64,000 nt of DNA from UBA4416 sp020846025 (GCA_963169295.1 CAUJDD010000044.1:19194-83193); one strand, 5' to 3'; counted from the stretch's first letter, positions 26,437 to 35,505 are shown. Program-made: numbers and translations. The notes: generated by a model not told the origin, from the letters alone.

Positions 26437-27906
26437 ATGGCAAAACAAAAAGAAAATAAGTTAGAGTTTTTTACAGACTGGAAATATGCACCAGCACCTG
26501 AAGCCACCGACCATATTCGATTACAAAAACAATATGAGCTTTTTATCAATGGTAAATTTGTGAAACCAAACTCTGGAAAATATTTCGAAACCATAAATCC
26601 TGCTAACGAAAACAGTATTGCGCAAATTGCCGAGGCTAACGAGAAAGATGTAGATATTGCTGTAAAAGCTGCTCGACAAGCCTATAACAAAACTTGGAGT
26701 AAAACTCCAGCTAAAGAACGTGCTAAATATATTTTTCGTATTGCACGATTAATGCAAGAACGTGCGCGTGAGTTAGCGGTAATTGAAAGTATGAATGGCG
26801 GAAAGCCAATTAGAGAGAGTAGAGACATAGATGTTCCGTTAGCTGCTAATCATTTTTTTTACTATGCAGGATGGGCTGATAAATTAGAATATGCATTTCC
26901 TAACCGTTCACCCAAATCATTAGGTGTTGCCGGACAAATTATACCATGGAATTTTCCACTTCTAATGGCGGCTTGGAAAATTGCACCAGCACTAGCAACA
27001 GGTAACACCGTAGTTTTAAAACCAGCAGAAACTACTCCACTTACAGCGCTTAAACTAGCTGAAATTATTCAAGAGAGTGGTTTACCAGATGGCGTAGTAA
27101 ATATAGTTACTGGGTTTGGCGCTACAGGTGCAGCAATTGTTAATCATAAAGATGTAGATAAAATTGCATTTACTGGAAGTACAAATGTGGGCAAATGGAT
27201 TCAAAAAGCAACAGCCGGAACTCATAAAAAATTAACTTTAGAATTAGGGGGAAAAGCTGCCAATATCATATTTGAAGATGCTCCTATCAACCAAGCTGTT
27301 GAAGGTATTGTAAATGGCATTTTCTTTAATCAAGGACATGTGTGTTGTGCCGGTTCGCGTTTGTTTGTTCAAGAAAGTGTAGCTGATGAAGTGATTCAAA
27401 AATTAAAAGACAGATTAGAAACATTGATAGTAGGCGATCCATTAGATAAGAATACCGATATCGGCGCCATTAACTCAAAAGCCCAACTTCAAAAAATAAA
27501 TGACTATTTAAAAATAGGAAAAGCCGACGGTGCTGAAATGTATCAGAGTAATTGTGAGATTCCTAAAAAAGGATTCTTTGTACGCCCTACCCTATTTTTA
27601 AATACCTCGCAATCGCATCGTATTTCACAAGAAGAAATTTTTGGTCCGGTGTTAGCTATTCAAACTTTCCGCACAGTAGAAGAGGTGATTGAAAAAGCCA
27701 ACAACATACCTTATGGCTTAAGTGCTGGCGTTTGGACAGATAAAGGTTCAAGAATTTTTAACCTAACCTCTAAACTAAGAGCAGGTGTTGTGTGGGCTAA
27801 CACATATAACAAATTCGACCCTACTTCGCCATTTGGTGGTTATAAAGAAAGTGGTTTTGGTAGAGAAGGTGGATTACATGGTTTAATGCCATATTTAAAG
27901 TTTTAA
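26437..27906 (+). CDS. NAD(P)-dependent aldehyde dehydrogenase
   Basis: A 489-aa ALDH-superfamily enzyme. The catalytic base is Glu269 in LELGGKAANIIF and the nucleophile Cys303 in NQGHVCCAGSR. The cofactor-binding segment IPWNFPLLMAAWKIAPALA and the GFGATGAAIVNH and FTGSTNVGKWI regions are intact, as is EEIFGPVLA near the C-terminus. It is cytosolic and forms a two-gene unit with deoC, which points to acetaldehyde from deoxynucleoside breakdown as substrate, although the family is broad. Confidence 0.92.
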   Translation: MAKQKENKLEFFTDWKYAPAPEATDHIRLQKQYELFINGKFVKPNSGKYFETINPANENSIAQIAEANEKDVDIAVKAARQAYNKTWSKTPAKERAKYIFRIARLMQERARELAVIESMNGGKPIRESRDIDVPLAANHFFYYAGWADKLEYAFPNRSPKSLGVAGQIIPWNFPLLMAAWKIAPALATGNTVVLKPAETTPLTALKLAEIIQESGLPDGVVNIVTGFGATGAAIVNHKDVDKIAFTGSTNVGKWIQKATAGTHKKLTLELGGKAANIIFEDAPINQAVEGIVNGIFFNQGHVCCAGSRLFVQESVADEVIQKLKDRLETLIVGDPLDKNTDIGAINSKAQLQKINDYLKIGKADGAEMYQSNCEIPKKGFFVRPTLFLNTSQSHRISQEEIFGPVLAIQTFRTVEEVIEKANNIPYGLSAGVWTDKGSRIFNLTSKLRAGVVWANTYNKFDPTSPFGGYKESGFGREGGLHGLMPYLKF

Positions 27907-27983
27907 ACAAGGGCATTTATAGTGTTTAAATAATTTTTAAAATAAAGAAAATTACAATTGCATTGTTGTTTACTTTATTTGTT

Positions 27984-27999
27984 GGGTTTTGTTAAACCC
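27984..27999 (+). terminator. weak hairpin after the deoC-ALDH unit
   Basis: GGGTTT (27984-27989) pairs with AAACCC (27994-27999) across a 4-nt loop, followed by only a short T-rich stretch (CTATTTTC). It may end the deoC-aldehyde dehydrogenase transcript, but the T tract is poor. Confidence 0.3.
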
Positions 28000-28032
28000 C
28001 CTGCTATTTTCATTAATACCAAGACATAAGAT

Positions 28033-28575
28033 ATGAAGACATATAACTTTCCAATTATAAGTACAGACAGATTTTTACTTAGACAATTTATTGAATCTGA
28101 CTTAGAAAATGTATTTAAGGGGCTTTCACATCCTGATATTATCAAATATTATGGGGTAAATTACAAAACAATAGATGAGACAAAACAACAATTGAAGTTT
28201 TTTGAAGATCTAGAAAAAGAAAAAACGGGGATTTGGTGGGCTATTTGTTCATTAGATAATTCTATCTTTTATGGAGCAGGTGGACTAAATGATTTAAAAA
28301 AAGAACATAAAAAAGCAGAAATTGGATTTTGGTTATTAACAGAATTTTGGGGGCAAGGAATAATGAAAGAGGTGATGCCCGTTATTTGTAATTATGGCTT
28401 TAATAACTTAAACCTACACAGAATAGAAGGACTTGTTGAATCAGATAATTTGAATTGTAAAAACGCAATGCAAAAATTAAATTTCAATTACGAAGGAACT
28501 ATGAAAGACTGCGAAATAAAGAATGGAAAGTTTATAAGTTTGGATATATACGCAATGCTTAGAAACGAATTATAG
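28033..28575 (+). CDS. GNAT acetyltransferase, RimJ/RimL-like
   Basis: A 180-aa GNAT protein of the RimJ/RimL (Acetyltransf_3) type. It opens with the family-typical DRFLLRQFIESDLENVFKGL and has EIGFWLLTEFWGQGIMKEVM, the acetyl-CoA loop (G-Q-G variant of Q-x-x-G-x-G/A), then LHRIEGLVESDNLNCKNAMQ typical of the last helix. It probably acetylates an N-terminus or a small amine; the substrate is unknown. It stands alone between the deoC unit and the convergent atp cluster. Confidence 0.85.
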   Translation: MKTYNFPIISTDRFLLRQFIESDLENVFKGLSHPDIIKYYGVNYKTIDETKQQLKFFEDLEKEKTGIWWAICSLDNSIFYGAGGLNDLKKEHKKAEIGFWLLTEFWGQGIMKEVMPVICNYGFNNLNLHRIEGLVESDNLNCKNAMQKLNFNYEGTMKDCEIKNGKFISLDIYAMLRNEL

Positions 28576-28604
28576 AAATTATTCATATCCACAAAAGACT
28601 ATAC

Positions 28605-28632
28605 AAAAAAGGCTGACTCATTTGAGACGGCC
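28605..28632 (-). terminator. terminator of the atp operon
   Basis: On the minus strand GGCCGTCTC (from 28632) can fold back on GAGTCAGCC (to 28611) with two mismatches across a short AAAT loop, and a run of six T follows (28610-28605). It lies 40 nt after the atpG stop. Confidence 0.65.
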
Positions 28633-28671
28633 TCCTCTATATTATATATCATTGTTTTTAAAAATCAACTT

Positions 28672-29547
28672 TTACCCATTCAAGGCCTCGGCACCAGCTA
28701 CAATCTCTAAAATTTCGGTAGTAATTGCTGTTTGGCGGGCTTTGTTGTACATGATTTTTAGATTACGTTGCATTTCTTTAGCATTATCGGTTGCTTTGTG
28801 CATAGCTGTCATACGTGCGCCATGTTCTGATGCAAACGAATCTAATAAGGCTTTATAAAATTGTGTTTTTAATGAACGTGGTATTAAGTCGCCTACAATA
28901 AATTCTTTACTTGGTTCAAAAATATAATCGGTGCTCGAGCCTCCAGCTGAAGCGCTTGGCATAATAGGTAAAAACTGCTCGGCTTGCACCAATTGTACGG
29001 CGGCGTTTTTAAATTGATTGTACACCAATACAACTTTATCAAACTCCTTATTTTCAAATGAAGTCATGATTTTTTCGGCAATTGGTGCAACCGTATCGTA
29101 TGTTAAATTATCAAATACTTCGTTTAAGTTAAAAGGTAAATCTGTTCCGTGTATGTTGTATTCAGTACGTTTAAAAGCATCATTTACTTTTTTACCAATA
29201 CAAATAATAGAGATATTATGTCCTTGATAATCGTTATTAATTAAACTCCAAGTTTTTTTAATTACGTTTGCATTAAAACCGCCTGCTAATCCACGATTAG
29301 AAGATATAGCCACTATTAAAACGTTTTTGCCATTATTTTGACGAGCAAAAGCATTTTCAGAGGTATCTAAGCTTGAACTTACATTCTGTAAAATTTCTTG
29401 TAATTTCTCGGCGTAAGGGCGCATCTGTGTGATTGCATCTTGTGCACGTTTCAACTTAGCAGCACTCACCATTTTCATGGCACTTGTAATCTGCATGGTT
29501 GATCCCACCGACGATATTCTATTTCTAACTTCTTTTAAATTTGGCAT
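28672..29547 (-). CDS. atpG: ATP synthase F1 subunit gamma
   Basis: A 291-aa gamma subunit, the central rotor stalk of F1. The N-terminal helix KEVRNRISSVGSTMQITSAM with KMVSAAKLKRAQ and the C-terminal helix MTAMHKATDNAKEMQRNLKI with NKARQTAITTEILEIVAGAEA are the conserved coiled coil inside the alpha/beta ring. ISSNRGLAGGFN starts the globular domain. It is the last gene of the atpBEFHAG cluster; atpD and atpC (beta, epsilon) are not here, as usual in Bacteroidetes, where they lie elsewhere. Confidence 0.97.
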   Translation of the reverse strand: MPNLKEVRNRISSVGSTMQITSAMKMVSAAKLKRAQDAITQMRPYAEKLQEILQNVSSSLDTSENAFARQNNGKNVLIVAISSNRGLAGGFNANVIKKTWSLINNDYQGHNISIICIGKKVNDAFKRTEYNIHGTDLPFNLNEVFDNLTYDTVAPIAEKIMTSFENKEFDKVVLVYNQFKNAAVQLVQAEQFLPIMPSASAGGSSTDYIFEPSKEFIVGDLIPRSLKTQFYKALLDSFASEHGARMTAMHKATDNAKEMQRNLKIMYNKARQTAITTEILEIVAGAEALNG

Positions 29548-29665
29548 TTCGTTTTAATAAATCTTTTAATCTAAAATTTCACATGCAAAATTAAGTGTTC
29601 AATTAACGCTATTTTTATCTTATTCGTTTACCAATTCTTTATTTTGCATTCATCACTCTAAATTA

Positions 29666-31243
29666 TTAAGCGTATTTTGCAGTTAATTCTTTTGCAGTTG
29701 CTTCTAAAGCATTTGTAATATTATCATCAAATTTTCCTGCTTTTAAAGAATCTAACTCTGCTTTATTCTTACGCTCACACACTTCTAAAAATTCTTTTTC
29801 AAATTCTCTTACTTTATTTACAGGCACATTACGTAATAAGTTCTTAGTACCTAAATAAATAATTGCAATTTGTTGTTCAACACGTAATGGAGAAGCATTA
29901 GCTTGTTTTAAAATTTCCACGTTACGTGCTCCTTTATCTAAAACAGATTTTGTTGCAGCATCTAAATCAGACCCAAACTTAGCAAAAGCTTCTAGCTCGC
30001 GGTATTGAGCTTGGTCTAATTTTAAAGTACCCGCTACCTTTTTCATTGATTTAATTTGTGCGTTACCTCCTACACGAGATACAGAGATACCTACGTTAAT
30101 TGCTGGACGCACACCTGAGTTAAATAAGTTTGATTCTAAGAAGATTTGTCCGTCGGTAATTGAAATTACGTTTGTAGGAATGTAAGCCGAAACGTCACCT
30201 GCTTGAGTTTCAATAATAGGTAAAGCTGTTAACGAACCACCACCTTTTACAATTGGTTTTAACGATTCAGGTAAGTCATTCATATTTTTAGCAATCTCAT
30301 CAGAAGCGTTGATTTTAGCGGCTCTCTCTAATAAACGGCTGTGTAAGTAAAACACGTCACCAGGGTAAGCTTCACGTCCTGGAGGTCGGCGTAATAATAA
30401 TGATACCTCACGATAAGCTACGGCTTGTTTAGATAAATCATCATATACAATTAAAGCTGGGCGACCAGAATCGCGGAAATACTCTCCTACTGCTGCTCCA
30501 GAAAATGGAGCATAAAATTGCATTGGAGCAGGGTCAGAAGCGTTAGCTGCTACAACTACTGTGTAAGCCATGGCGCCATTTTCTTCTAAAGTACGAACCA
30601 CGTTTGCAACTGTTGAACCTTTTTGTCCAACTGCTACATAAATACAATATACTGGTTTACCAGCATCATAAAATTCTTTTTGATTAATAATAGTATCTAA
30701 CGCTACAGTTGTTTTACCTGTTTGACGGTCGCCAATGATTAATTCACGTTGTCCACGACCAATAGGAATCATTGCATCTACCGCTTTAATACCTGTTTGT
30801 AATGGCTCATTTACCGGCTGACGGTAAATTACACCTGGTGCTTTACGCTCAATAGGTAATTCATAAGTAGTGCCTTGAATAGGACCTTTACCATCAATTG
30901 GATTTCCTAATGTATCAACCACACGACCCAACATGCCTTCGCCTACTTTAATAGAAGCAATTCTACCAGTACGTTTTACAGAAGAACCCTCTGCAATTCC
31001 TTCGCTACTTCCAAGTAATACAGCACCCACGTTATCTTCCTCTAAGTTTAATACAATACCTTGTAACCCTGTTTCAAATTCAATCAACTCACCCGATTGA
31101 ACTTTTGATAAACCGTAAATACGAGCAATACCATCGCCCACTTGTAATACAGTTCCAACTTCTTCTAATTCAGCTTCTGATTTAAAGCCTGATAATTGTT
31201 GTCTTAAGATTGCAGATACTTCTGCTGGTTTTACTTCTGCCAT
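29666..31243 (-). CDS. atpA: ATP synthase F1 subunit alpha
   Basis: A 525-aa alpha subunit, the non-catalytic nucleotide-binding F1 subunit. The P-loop GDRQTGKT follows MIPIGRGQRELI. LIVYDDLSKQAVAYREVSLL and the PPGREAYPGDVFYLHSRLLE signature are complete, and the family-typical ending with LRNVPVNKVREFE is present. It lies 19 nt after atpH; the 118-nt gap to atpG is longer than elsewhere in the cluster but shows no terminator. Confidence 0.98.
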   Translation of the reverse strand: MAEVKPAEVSAILRQQLSGFKSEAELEEVGTVLQVGDGIARIYGLSKVQSGELIEFETGLQGIVLNLEEDNVGAVLLGSSEGIAEGSSVKRTGRIASIKVGEGMLGRVVDTLGNPIDGKGPIQGTTYELPIERKAPGVIYRQPVNEPLQTGIKAVDAMIPIGRGQRELIIGDRQTGKTTVALDTIINQKEFYDAGKPVYCIYVAVGQKGSTVANVVRTLEENGAMAYTVVVAANASDPAPMQFYAPFSGAAVGEYFRDSGRPALIVYDDLSKQAVAYREVSLLLRRPPGREAYPGDVFYLHSRLLERAAKINASDEIAKNMNDLPESLKPIVKGGGSLTALPIIETQAGDVSAYIPTNVISITDGQIFLESNLFNSGVRPAINVGISVSRVGGNAQIKSMKKVAGTLKLDQAQYRELEAFAKFGSDLDAATKSVLDKGARNVEILKQANASPLRVEQQIAIIYLGTKNLLRNVPVNKVREFEKEFLEVCERKNKAELDSLKAGKFDDNITNALEATAKELTAKYA

Positions 31244-31262
31244 TTTTATGATGGTTTATTTA

Positions 31263-31802
31263 TTAATTTAATGTTTTATTTGTTAATTGTTTTTTAAGAC
31301 TCGATAATTGACGAGAAACCGATCTATCAATTTGTTTATCGCCTACTCTTAAAATAAATCCGCCAATTAAATCAGCGTTAGTTTTTTCCACTAATTCAAC
31401 TTCTCCTTTTAATTGTGCTTTTACTAAATCTAAAGCTTGCTGTTTGGTGGTTGCATCAAGTCCTTTTGCCGAGGTAATAACGGCGGTATAAATATTTTTT
31501 TGTGTTCTATAAAGTTCAACAAAACTTTGCGCCATTTCAGGAATAACGGATTCTCTGCGTTTATTAGCAACAATCGTTAAAAAACCAATCGTTAAAGCAT
31601 TTACCTTCGATTCAAATAAAGCTTTGAGGGTAGCTACTTTTTTATCAGCTTTAATAATGGGGCTATTTAAAAATGTAATTAATTCTTTAGAAGCTTCGCA
31701 AACATTTTTTACATACAGCATATCGTTGTAAACAGCTTCTAACTGTCCTTTTTCTACCGATAAATCGAGTAAAGATTTTGCGTATCTTGATGCTACTATC
31801 AT
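31263..31802 (-). CDS. atpH: ATP synthase F1 subunit delta
   Basis: A 179-aa delta (OSCP) subunit linking the peripheral stalk to the top of F1. The N-terminal helical domain begins IVASRYAKSLLDLSVEKGQL, and the C-terminal part carries the family signature NADLIGGFILRVGDKQIDRS. Length and layout are normal. It lies between atpF (43 nt) and atpA (19 nt). Confidence 0.96.
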   Translation of the reverse strand: MIVASRYAKSLLDLSVEKGQLEAVYNDMLYVKNVCEASKELITFLNSPIIKADKKVATLKALFESKVNALTIGFLTIVANKRRESVIPEMAQSFVELYRTQKNIYTAVITSAKGLDATTKQQALDLVKAQLKGEVELVEKTNADLIGGFILRVGDKQIDRSVSRQLSSLKKQLTNKTLN

Positions 31803-31845
31803 AGTTTTAATTTAAAATGTGTGTTTGTTACTATCTTAATAAATA

Positions 31846-32358
31846 TTAATTAAGAGTAACATCTTTCATTAAATTATTTACAAGTGCTTTTTGTTTTTCA
31901 TCACTTGATAATTCGCTGCGTAATATTTTTTCAGCAATCTCAATGGATAAAGAAGCTACTTGGTTTTTTAATTCGGCAACAGCTGCATTTTTTTCAGCGT
32001 TAATTTGTTCGCGAGCAGATGATAAAATTCTTTCCGCATCGGCTTGAGCTTTTACCTTTGCTTCGGCAATAATTGATTCTTTCATTTCGCGAGCCTCTTT
32101 CATTAATGCCTCACGAGCAGTGCGCGCTTCGTTTAAGCTTTTTTCATTGTTTGCTTTTAACTCACGCATATCTTTTAAAGCGTTTTCAGCACTTGCTAAA
32201 GCGTCTTCAATACTTTTTTCGCGTGTTTTAATAGCATTTAAAATAGGTTTCCAAGCAAATTTCCCTAGAATTACTAATAATAAAATAAAAGTAATGGAAG
32301 TCCAAAATATTAGACCAATTGAGGGTTCAATTAAACTAGCTAAAATAAATAAGTTCAT
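31846..32358 (-). CDS. atpF: ATP synthase Fo subunit b
   Basis: A 170-aa b subunit: one N-terminal membrane helix (about 8-32; GLIFWTSITFILLLVILGKF) followed by a long charged helix for the peripheral stalk (about 40-150, rich in alanine, glutamate and lysine). It forms the dimeric stator that binds delta. It is preceded by a terminator-like hairpin at 32428-32456 that separates it from atpE, so its transcript level may be lower than that of the c subunit. Confidence 0.96.
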   Translation of the reverse strand: MNLFILASLIEPSIGLIFWTSITFILLLVILGKFAWKPILNAIKTREKSIEDALASAENALKDMRELKANNEKSLNEARTAREALMKEAREMKESIIAEAKVKAQADAERILSSAREQINAEKNAAVAELKNQVASLSIEIAEKILRSELSSDEKQKALVNNLMKDVTLN

Positions 32359-32427
32359 TATATTATTGTTTTATTATTTTGTTGTTGTTTTATCAAATAA
32401 TGTTTCTAACCTTTTTTTAAGTTAAAC

Positions 32428-32456
32428 AAAAACCTTAACCAACCGTTAAGGTTTTT
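32428..32456 (-). terminator. intergenic terminator/attenuator between atpE and atpF
   Basis: A perfect 12-bp stem, AAAAACCTTAAC (32428-32439) with GTTAAGGTTTTT (32445-32456), and a 5-nt loop. On the minus strand it ends in TTTTTGTTT. It lies 16 nt after the atpE stop and about 70 nt before the atpF start, so it would stop part of the atpBE transcripts. No separate strong promoter for atpF is apparent. Confidence 0.75.
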
Positions 32457-32472
32457 ATTTGTTTACTGAAGA

Positions 32473-32679
32473 TTACTTCGACATTAAAGCAACTACCACA
32501 CCAAATAAAGCAACACCTTCTACAAGGGCTGCGGCGATGATCATAGCTGTTTGAATTTTCGAAGTAGCTTCTGGTTGACGTGCAATAGCGTCCATTGCGT
32601 GTCCACCAATTTGTCCGATACCGATACCAGCACCTATTACTGCTAGGCCTGCTCCGATTGCTGCGATACTTCCAGTCAT
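32473..32679 (-). CDS. atpE: ATP synthase Fo subunit c
   Basis: A 68-aa c subunit, two helices joined by the ARQPEATSKIQT loop. The ion-carrying acid is Glu54 in AAALVEGVALFG. Helix 1 has the glycine ladder AIGAGLAVIGAGIGIG and carries Gln23. Known Na+-type rings pair such a glutamine with Ser/Thr right after the glutamate; here a glycine follows, so proton use is likelier. Several copies form the rotor ring. It lies between atpB (42 nt) and an intergenic terminator. Confidence 0.97.
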   Translation of the reverse strand: MTGSIAAIGAGLAVIGAGIGIGQIGGHAMDAIARQPEATSKIQTAMIIAAALVEGVALFGVVVALMSK

Positions 32680-32721
32680 GTTGTTTTTGTTTTTATTGGT
32701 TATTATTTATTTGTTTTTTAA

Positions 32722-33936
32722 TTAATGGCCTGCTACTGCTTTATCGTCATCTGTTGTGTGAGCTCCATCTTCATTATGATCAGCTACTGCCGAACCTATG
32801 AATAAAGCGGTAAGCATTGTAAATATATACGCTTGTAAAAAGGCTACTAAACATTCTAACACATCAATAAATAAAGCAAAAGCTATTGATACAGGAGAAA
32901 TGTAAATTGTTTTAAATACAAAGATTAACCCAACCAATGAGATAACGATGATGTGACCAGCAGTAATGTTAGCAAATAAACGGATCATTAATGCAAATGG
33001 TTTCGTTAAAATACCTACAATTTCAATTGGTATTAAAATTGGCCATATCGCTTTTGGCGCATGTGGCAAAAAGATATGCGACCAGTAATTTTTATTTCCG
33101 TTAATGTTTACAATTATTAAAGTAAACACAGATAATACTAAAGTAAAGGCAATGTTTCCGGTTAAGTTAGCAGAGATTGGAATTAAGCCTAAGAAATTAT
33201 TAACCAAGATTAAAAAGAAAACCGTTAGTAAATATGGTACAAATTTTTCTGATTTTTCGCCAATGTTGCCTTTTGCAATATCATCACGTACAAATACAAT
33301 AAGTGGTTCAAAAAACGATTGTTTACCTTTAGGAGCAGAAGTAACTCCATGCGATTGGTATGCCTTTGCAATAGATGTAAACAACCAAATTAAAAGAATA
33401 GCAGTAAGTAATAATTGTGTTACGTTTTTTGTAATAGAAAAATCTAATGGAGCCTCGTTGCTCACGTTTATGATTTTATCTACTTCGGTTAAAGTTAAAT
33501 ATTGCCCGTGTTCATTAGGTGTTTCAGAAGCGTAATAAATTTTCTCTTCAAAATTCACAAAACGTTCGCCATTTTTCTCAACCACTACTTTACCTTGGTT
33601 GTCATGATGAAACTCAGAAGACATAAAAAACGCAATGCCATTTTTTCCTTTCAAGATTACAGGTAATGGTGCAGATACAGCGTCGTGTCCTTCACCCCAA
33701 AAATGCCAAGAGTGAGAATCAAGAATATGTTCAAAGGCTACAGCTGTAATATCTACTTCTTCATCGGCATTTTTCGCATGCGAATCAATTGCGTGTACGC
33801 CATCAGCCTCGGGAACTAAAATTTGTTCTTCGTGTGGTTCAGAAGCAGAAACATTTGTAGAAATAGCTAAAAATAAGGCAAAAACTAAGAAAGGAACACT
33901 CCAAATCTTCTTAAATATATTGATTTTACTAGTCAT
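32722..33936 (-). CDS. atpB: ATP synthase Fo subunit a
   Basis: A 404-aa a subunit, well above the E. coli length (271 aa). A signal-like N-terminal helix (about 13-31) is followed by a periplasmic, acid- and histidine-rich extension (about 32-170) that Bacteroidetes a subunits often carry. The membrane part follows, with the essential arginine as Arg319 in FALMIRLFANITAGH. A histidine- and aspartate-rich tail ends the protein. It forms the ion half-channels next to the c ring and is first in the cluster. Confidence 0.95.
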   Translation of the reverse strand: MTSKINIFKKIWSVPFLVFALFLAISTNVSASEPHEEQILVPEADGVHAIDSHAKNADEEVDITAVAFEHILDSHSWHFWGEGHDAVSAPLPVILKGKNGIAFFMSSEFHHDNQGKVVVEKNGERFVNFEEKIYYASETPNEHGQYLTLTEVDKIINVSNEAPLDFSITKNVTQLLLTAILLIWLFTSIAKAYQSHGVTSAPKGKQSFFEPLIVFVRDDIAKGNIGEKSEKFVPYLLTVFFLILVNNFLGLIPISANLTGNIAFTLVLSVFTLIIVNINGNKNYWSHIFLPHAPKAIWPILIPIEIVGILTKPFALMIRLFANITAGHIIVISLVGLIFVFKTIYISPVSIAFALFIDVLECLVAFLQAYIFTMLTALFIGSAVADHNEDGAHTTDDDKAVAGH

Positions 33937-33974
33937 TACGCAAAAAAATATTTATACGCTTTAAAATTCGGGTG

Positions 33975-33982
33975 CAAATGTA
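33975..33982 (-). promoter_or_regulatory. promoter of the atp operon
   Basis: TACATTTG followed by CACC on the minus strand is a good TAnnTTTG element about 39 nt before the atpB ATG, with TTTC 19 nt upstream near the -33 position. The 309-nt gap between atpB and the peroxiredoxin gene otherwise holds only the terminator at 34199-34225; I see nothing else in 33983-34198. Confidence 0.7.
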
Positions 33983-34198
33983 GGGATAAATTGCTAAAGG
34001 AGAAACTTTTTTTAATGTTTTAGATAAATTATACTAAAAATTTTCGAAAACACTAAGAATAGATGTATGTAATTGATAATTAAAGTTTTAATTTGTAGAA
34101 ACGGCTAAATTTTTATGTCATAATACTAGACAGAAATCACTACAAATTCTAACTAATGGATGTTCTGTATATCATCCAATCAAATAGATTTAAAACAC

Positions 34199-34225
34199 AA
34201 AAGGTTGGTTTAAAACCAACCTTTT
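34199..34225. terminator. terminator of the leftward peroxiredoxin gene
   Basis: AAAAGGTTGGTTT (34199-34211) pairs perfectly with AAACCAACCTTTT (34213-34225), a 13-bp stem with a minimal loop and T-rich ends on both strands. It lies 20 nt after the stop of the leftward peroxiredoxin gene. Confidence 0.8.
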
Positions 34226-34245
34226 AATGTATTAAGTATAAATTT

Positions 34246-34875
34246 TTAGTGTTTTCCTAAGTATTCGGCAACACCTTTATGATCGGCTTTCATCCCCTCT
34301 TTTCCTTTGTGCCAGTTAGCAGGACACACCTCTCCGTTTTCTTCAAAAAACTGTAAAGCATCTACCATACGTAAAGCCTCATCAACGCTGCGCCCTAAAG
34401 GTAAATCATTAATTAATTGATGGCGAACAACGCCTTGTTTGTCAATTAAAAATAACCCACGGAAAGCAATCATATCGCCTGTTGCAATTAATTCGCCTTT
34501 TTCGTTTACATCATAATCACCTAATAAGGTGTCATAATTAATAGAAATAATTTTTGTAGTATCAGCTACTAATGGATAGGTAACGCCTTTAATTCCACCT
34601 GCTTTTTTCTCAACTTGTAACCAACCCCAGTGGCTCTGCTCGGTATCAGTGCTACAACCAACTACTGCACATCCACGACTTTCAAACTCCGAAAGTTTCT
34701 CCTGAAAAGCATGTAACTCAGTAGGACATACAAATGTGAAATCTTTTGGATAAAAGAAAAATACAACGTGTTTTTTGCCAATATATTGGTCTAACGAAAA
34801 ATTTTCTACAAATTCTGAGCCGTTAACAACGGCAGCTGCCTTAAACGAAGGGGCTTTTTTTCCAACTAATGCCAT
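34246..34875 (-). CDS. typical 2-Cys peroxiredoxin (AhpC/Prx1 type)
   Basis: A 209-aa cytosolic peroxiredoxin that reduces hydrogen peroxide and organic peroxides. The peroxidatic Cys50 lies in FYPKDFTFVCPTE and the resolving Cys184 in GEVCPANWHKG, followed by the C-terminal extension ending EYLGKH. The layout is the typical 2-Cys class that forms decamers. No ahpF lies beside it, so the reductant is probably thioredoxin. It has its own promoter and terminator, and a second peroxiredoxin gene runs divergently from 35035. Confidence 0.93.
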   Translation of the reverse strand: MALVGKKAPSFKAAAVVNGSEFVENFSLDQYIGKKHVVFFFYPKDFTFVCPTELHAFQEKLSEFESRGCAVVGCSTDTEQSHWGWLQVEKKAGGIKGVTYPLVADTTKIISINYDTLLGDYDVNEKGELIATGDMIAFRGLFLIDKQGVVRHQLINDLPLGRSVDEALRMVDALQFFEENGEVCPANWHKGKEGMKADHKGVAEYLGKH

Positions 34876-34912
34876 AATATTATATTTTTTTATAGGTTTA
34901 TAAATCTTAGCA

Positions 34913-34920
34913 CAAAAATA
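34913..34920 (-). promoter_or_regulatory. promoter of the 2-Cys peroxiredoxin gene
   Basis: TATTTTTG followed by TGCTAAG on the minus strand matches TAnnTTTG, 38 nt before the ATG. The divergent gene at 35035 has a weaker candidate, TAACTTTA, at 34987-34994. No OxyR-like palindrome was seen in the 159-nt gap. Confidence 0.6.
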
Positions 34921-35034
34921 GAATTTACTTTTTGAAAATCATTTCTATTTATAAATGTTTAACGTATCTTTTTACAGATAACTTAATAACTTTATCACAA
35001 AATTAGTTTACTAACCCTAAAAAACAAAAAGATT

Positions 35035-35505
35035 ATGTTACTAGAAATTGGAAAACCAGCCCCAGATTTTAAATTGTTTAATACCGATAAAAAAGAAATT
35101 TCATTATCAGACTATAAAGGTAAAAACTTAGTTGTATTATTTTTTCCTTTGGCTTTTACTGGTGTTTGTACAGATGAATTATGTTACATACGCGATAATT
35201 ATAATACCTACTCCACCTTAAATGCTGAAGTTGTTGCCATCTCTATAGATTCATTATTTAGTTTAGGTGCTTATAAAAAGGAACAAGGCTATCATTTTGA
35301 TTTATTATCTGATTTTAATAAAACCGTTTCAAAGGCATACCAATCATTGTATGAGAATTTTGGTTTTGGAATGCGTGGTGTAACCAAGCGCTCCGCATTT
35401 GTAATTGACAAAAATGGTATATTGCAGTATTCTGAAATCCTTGAAGATGCAGGTAAATTGCCCAATTTTGAAGCTATAAAGGCTTGTTTAGTAAAACTGG
35501 CATAA
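35035..35505 (+). CDS. peroxiredoxin, BCP/AhpE-like
   Basis: A 156-aa thioredoxin-fold peroxidase. The active-site segment is FFPLAFTGVCTDELCYIRDN with peroxidatic Cys45. Cys50 five residues on recreates the C-x4-C pair of atypical 2-Cys PrxQ/BCP enzymes, while the LAFTGVC context recalls one-Cys AhpE. FGMRGVTKRSAFVIDKNG is the usual later segment. Cytosolic, probably thioredoxin-dependent. It diverges from the 2-Cys peroxiredoxin gene and is followed by a 30-nt perfect palindrome. Confidence 0.9.
   Translation: MLLEIGKPAPDFKLFNTDKKEISLSDYKGKNLVVLFFPLAFTGVCTDELCYIRDNYNTYSTLNAEVVAISIDSLFSLGAYKKEQGYHFDLLSDFNKTVSKAYQSLYENFGFGMRGVTKRSAFVIDKNGILQYSEILEDAGKLPNFEAIKACLVKLA

Noticed and set aside
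32473..32679. Sodium-dependent ATP synthase c ring, from Gln23 plus Glu54
   Set aside because: The Ser/Thr that follows the glutamate in known sodium rings is a glycine here, so the signature is incomplete.
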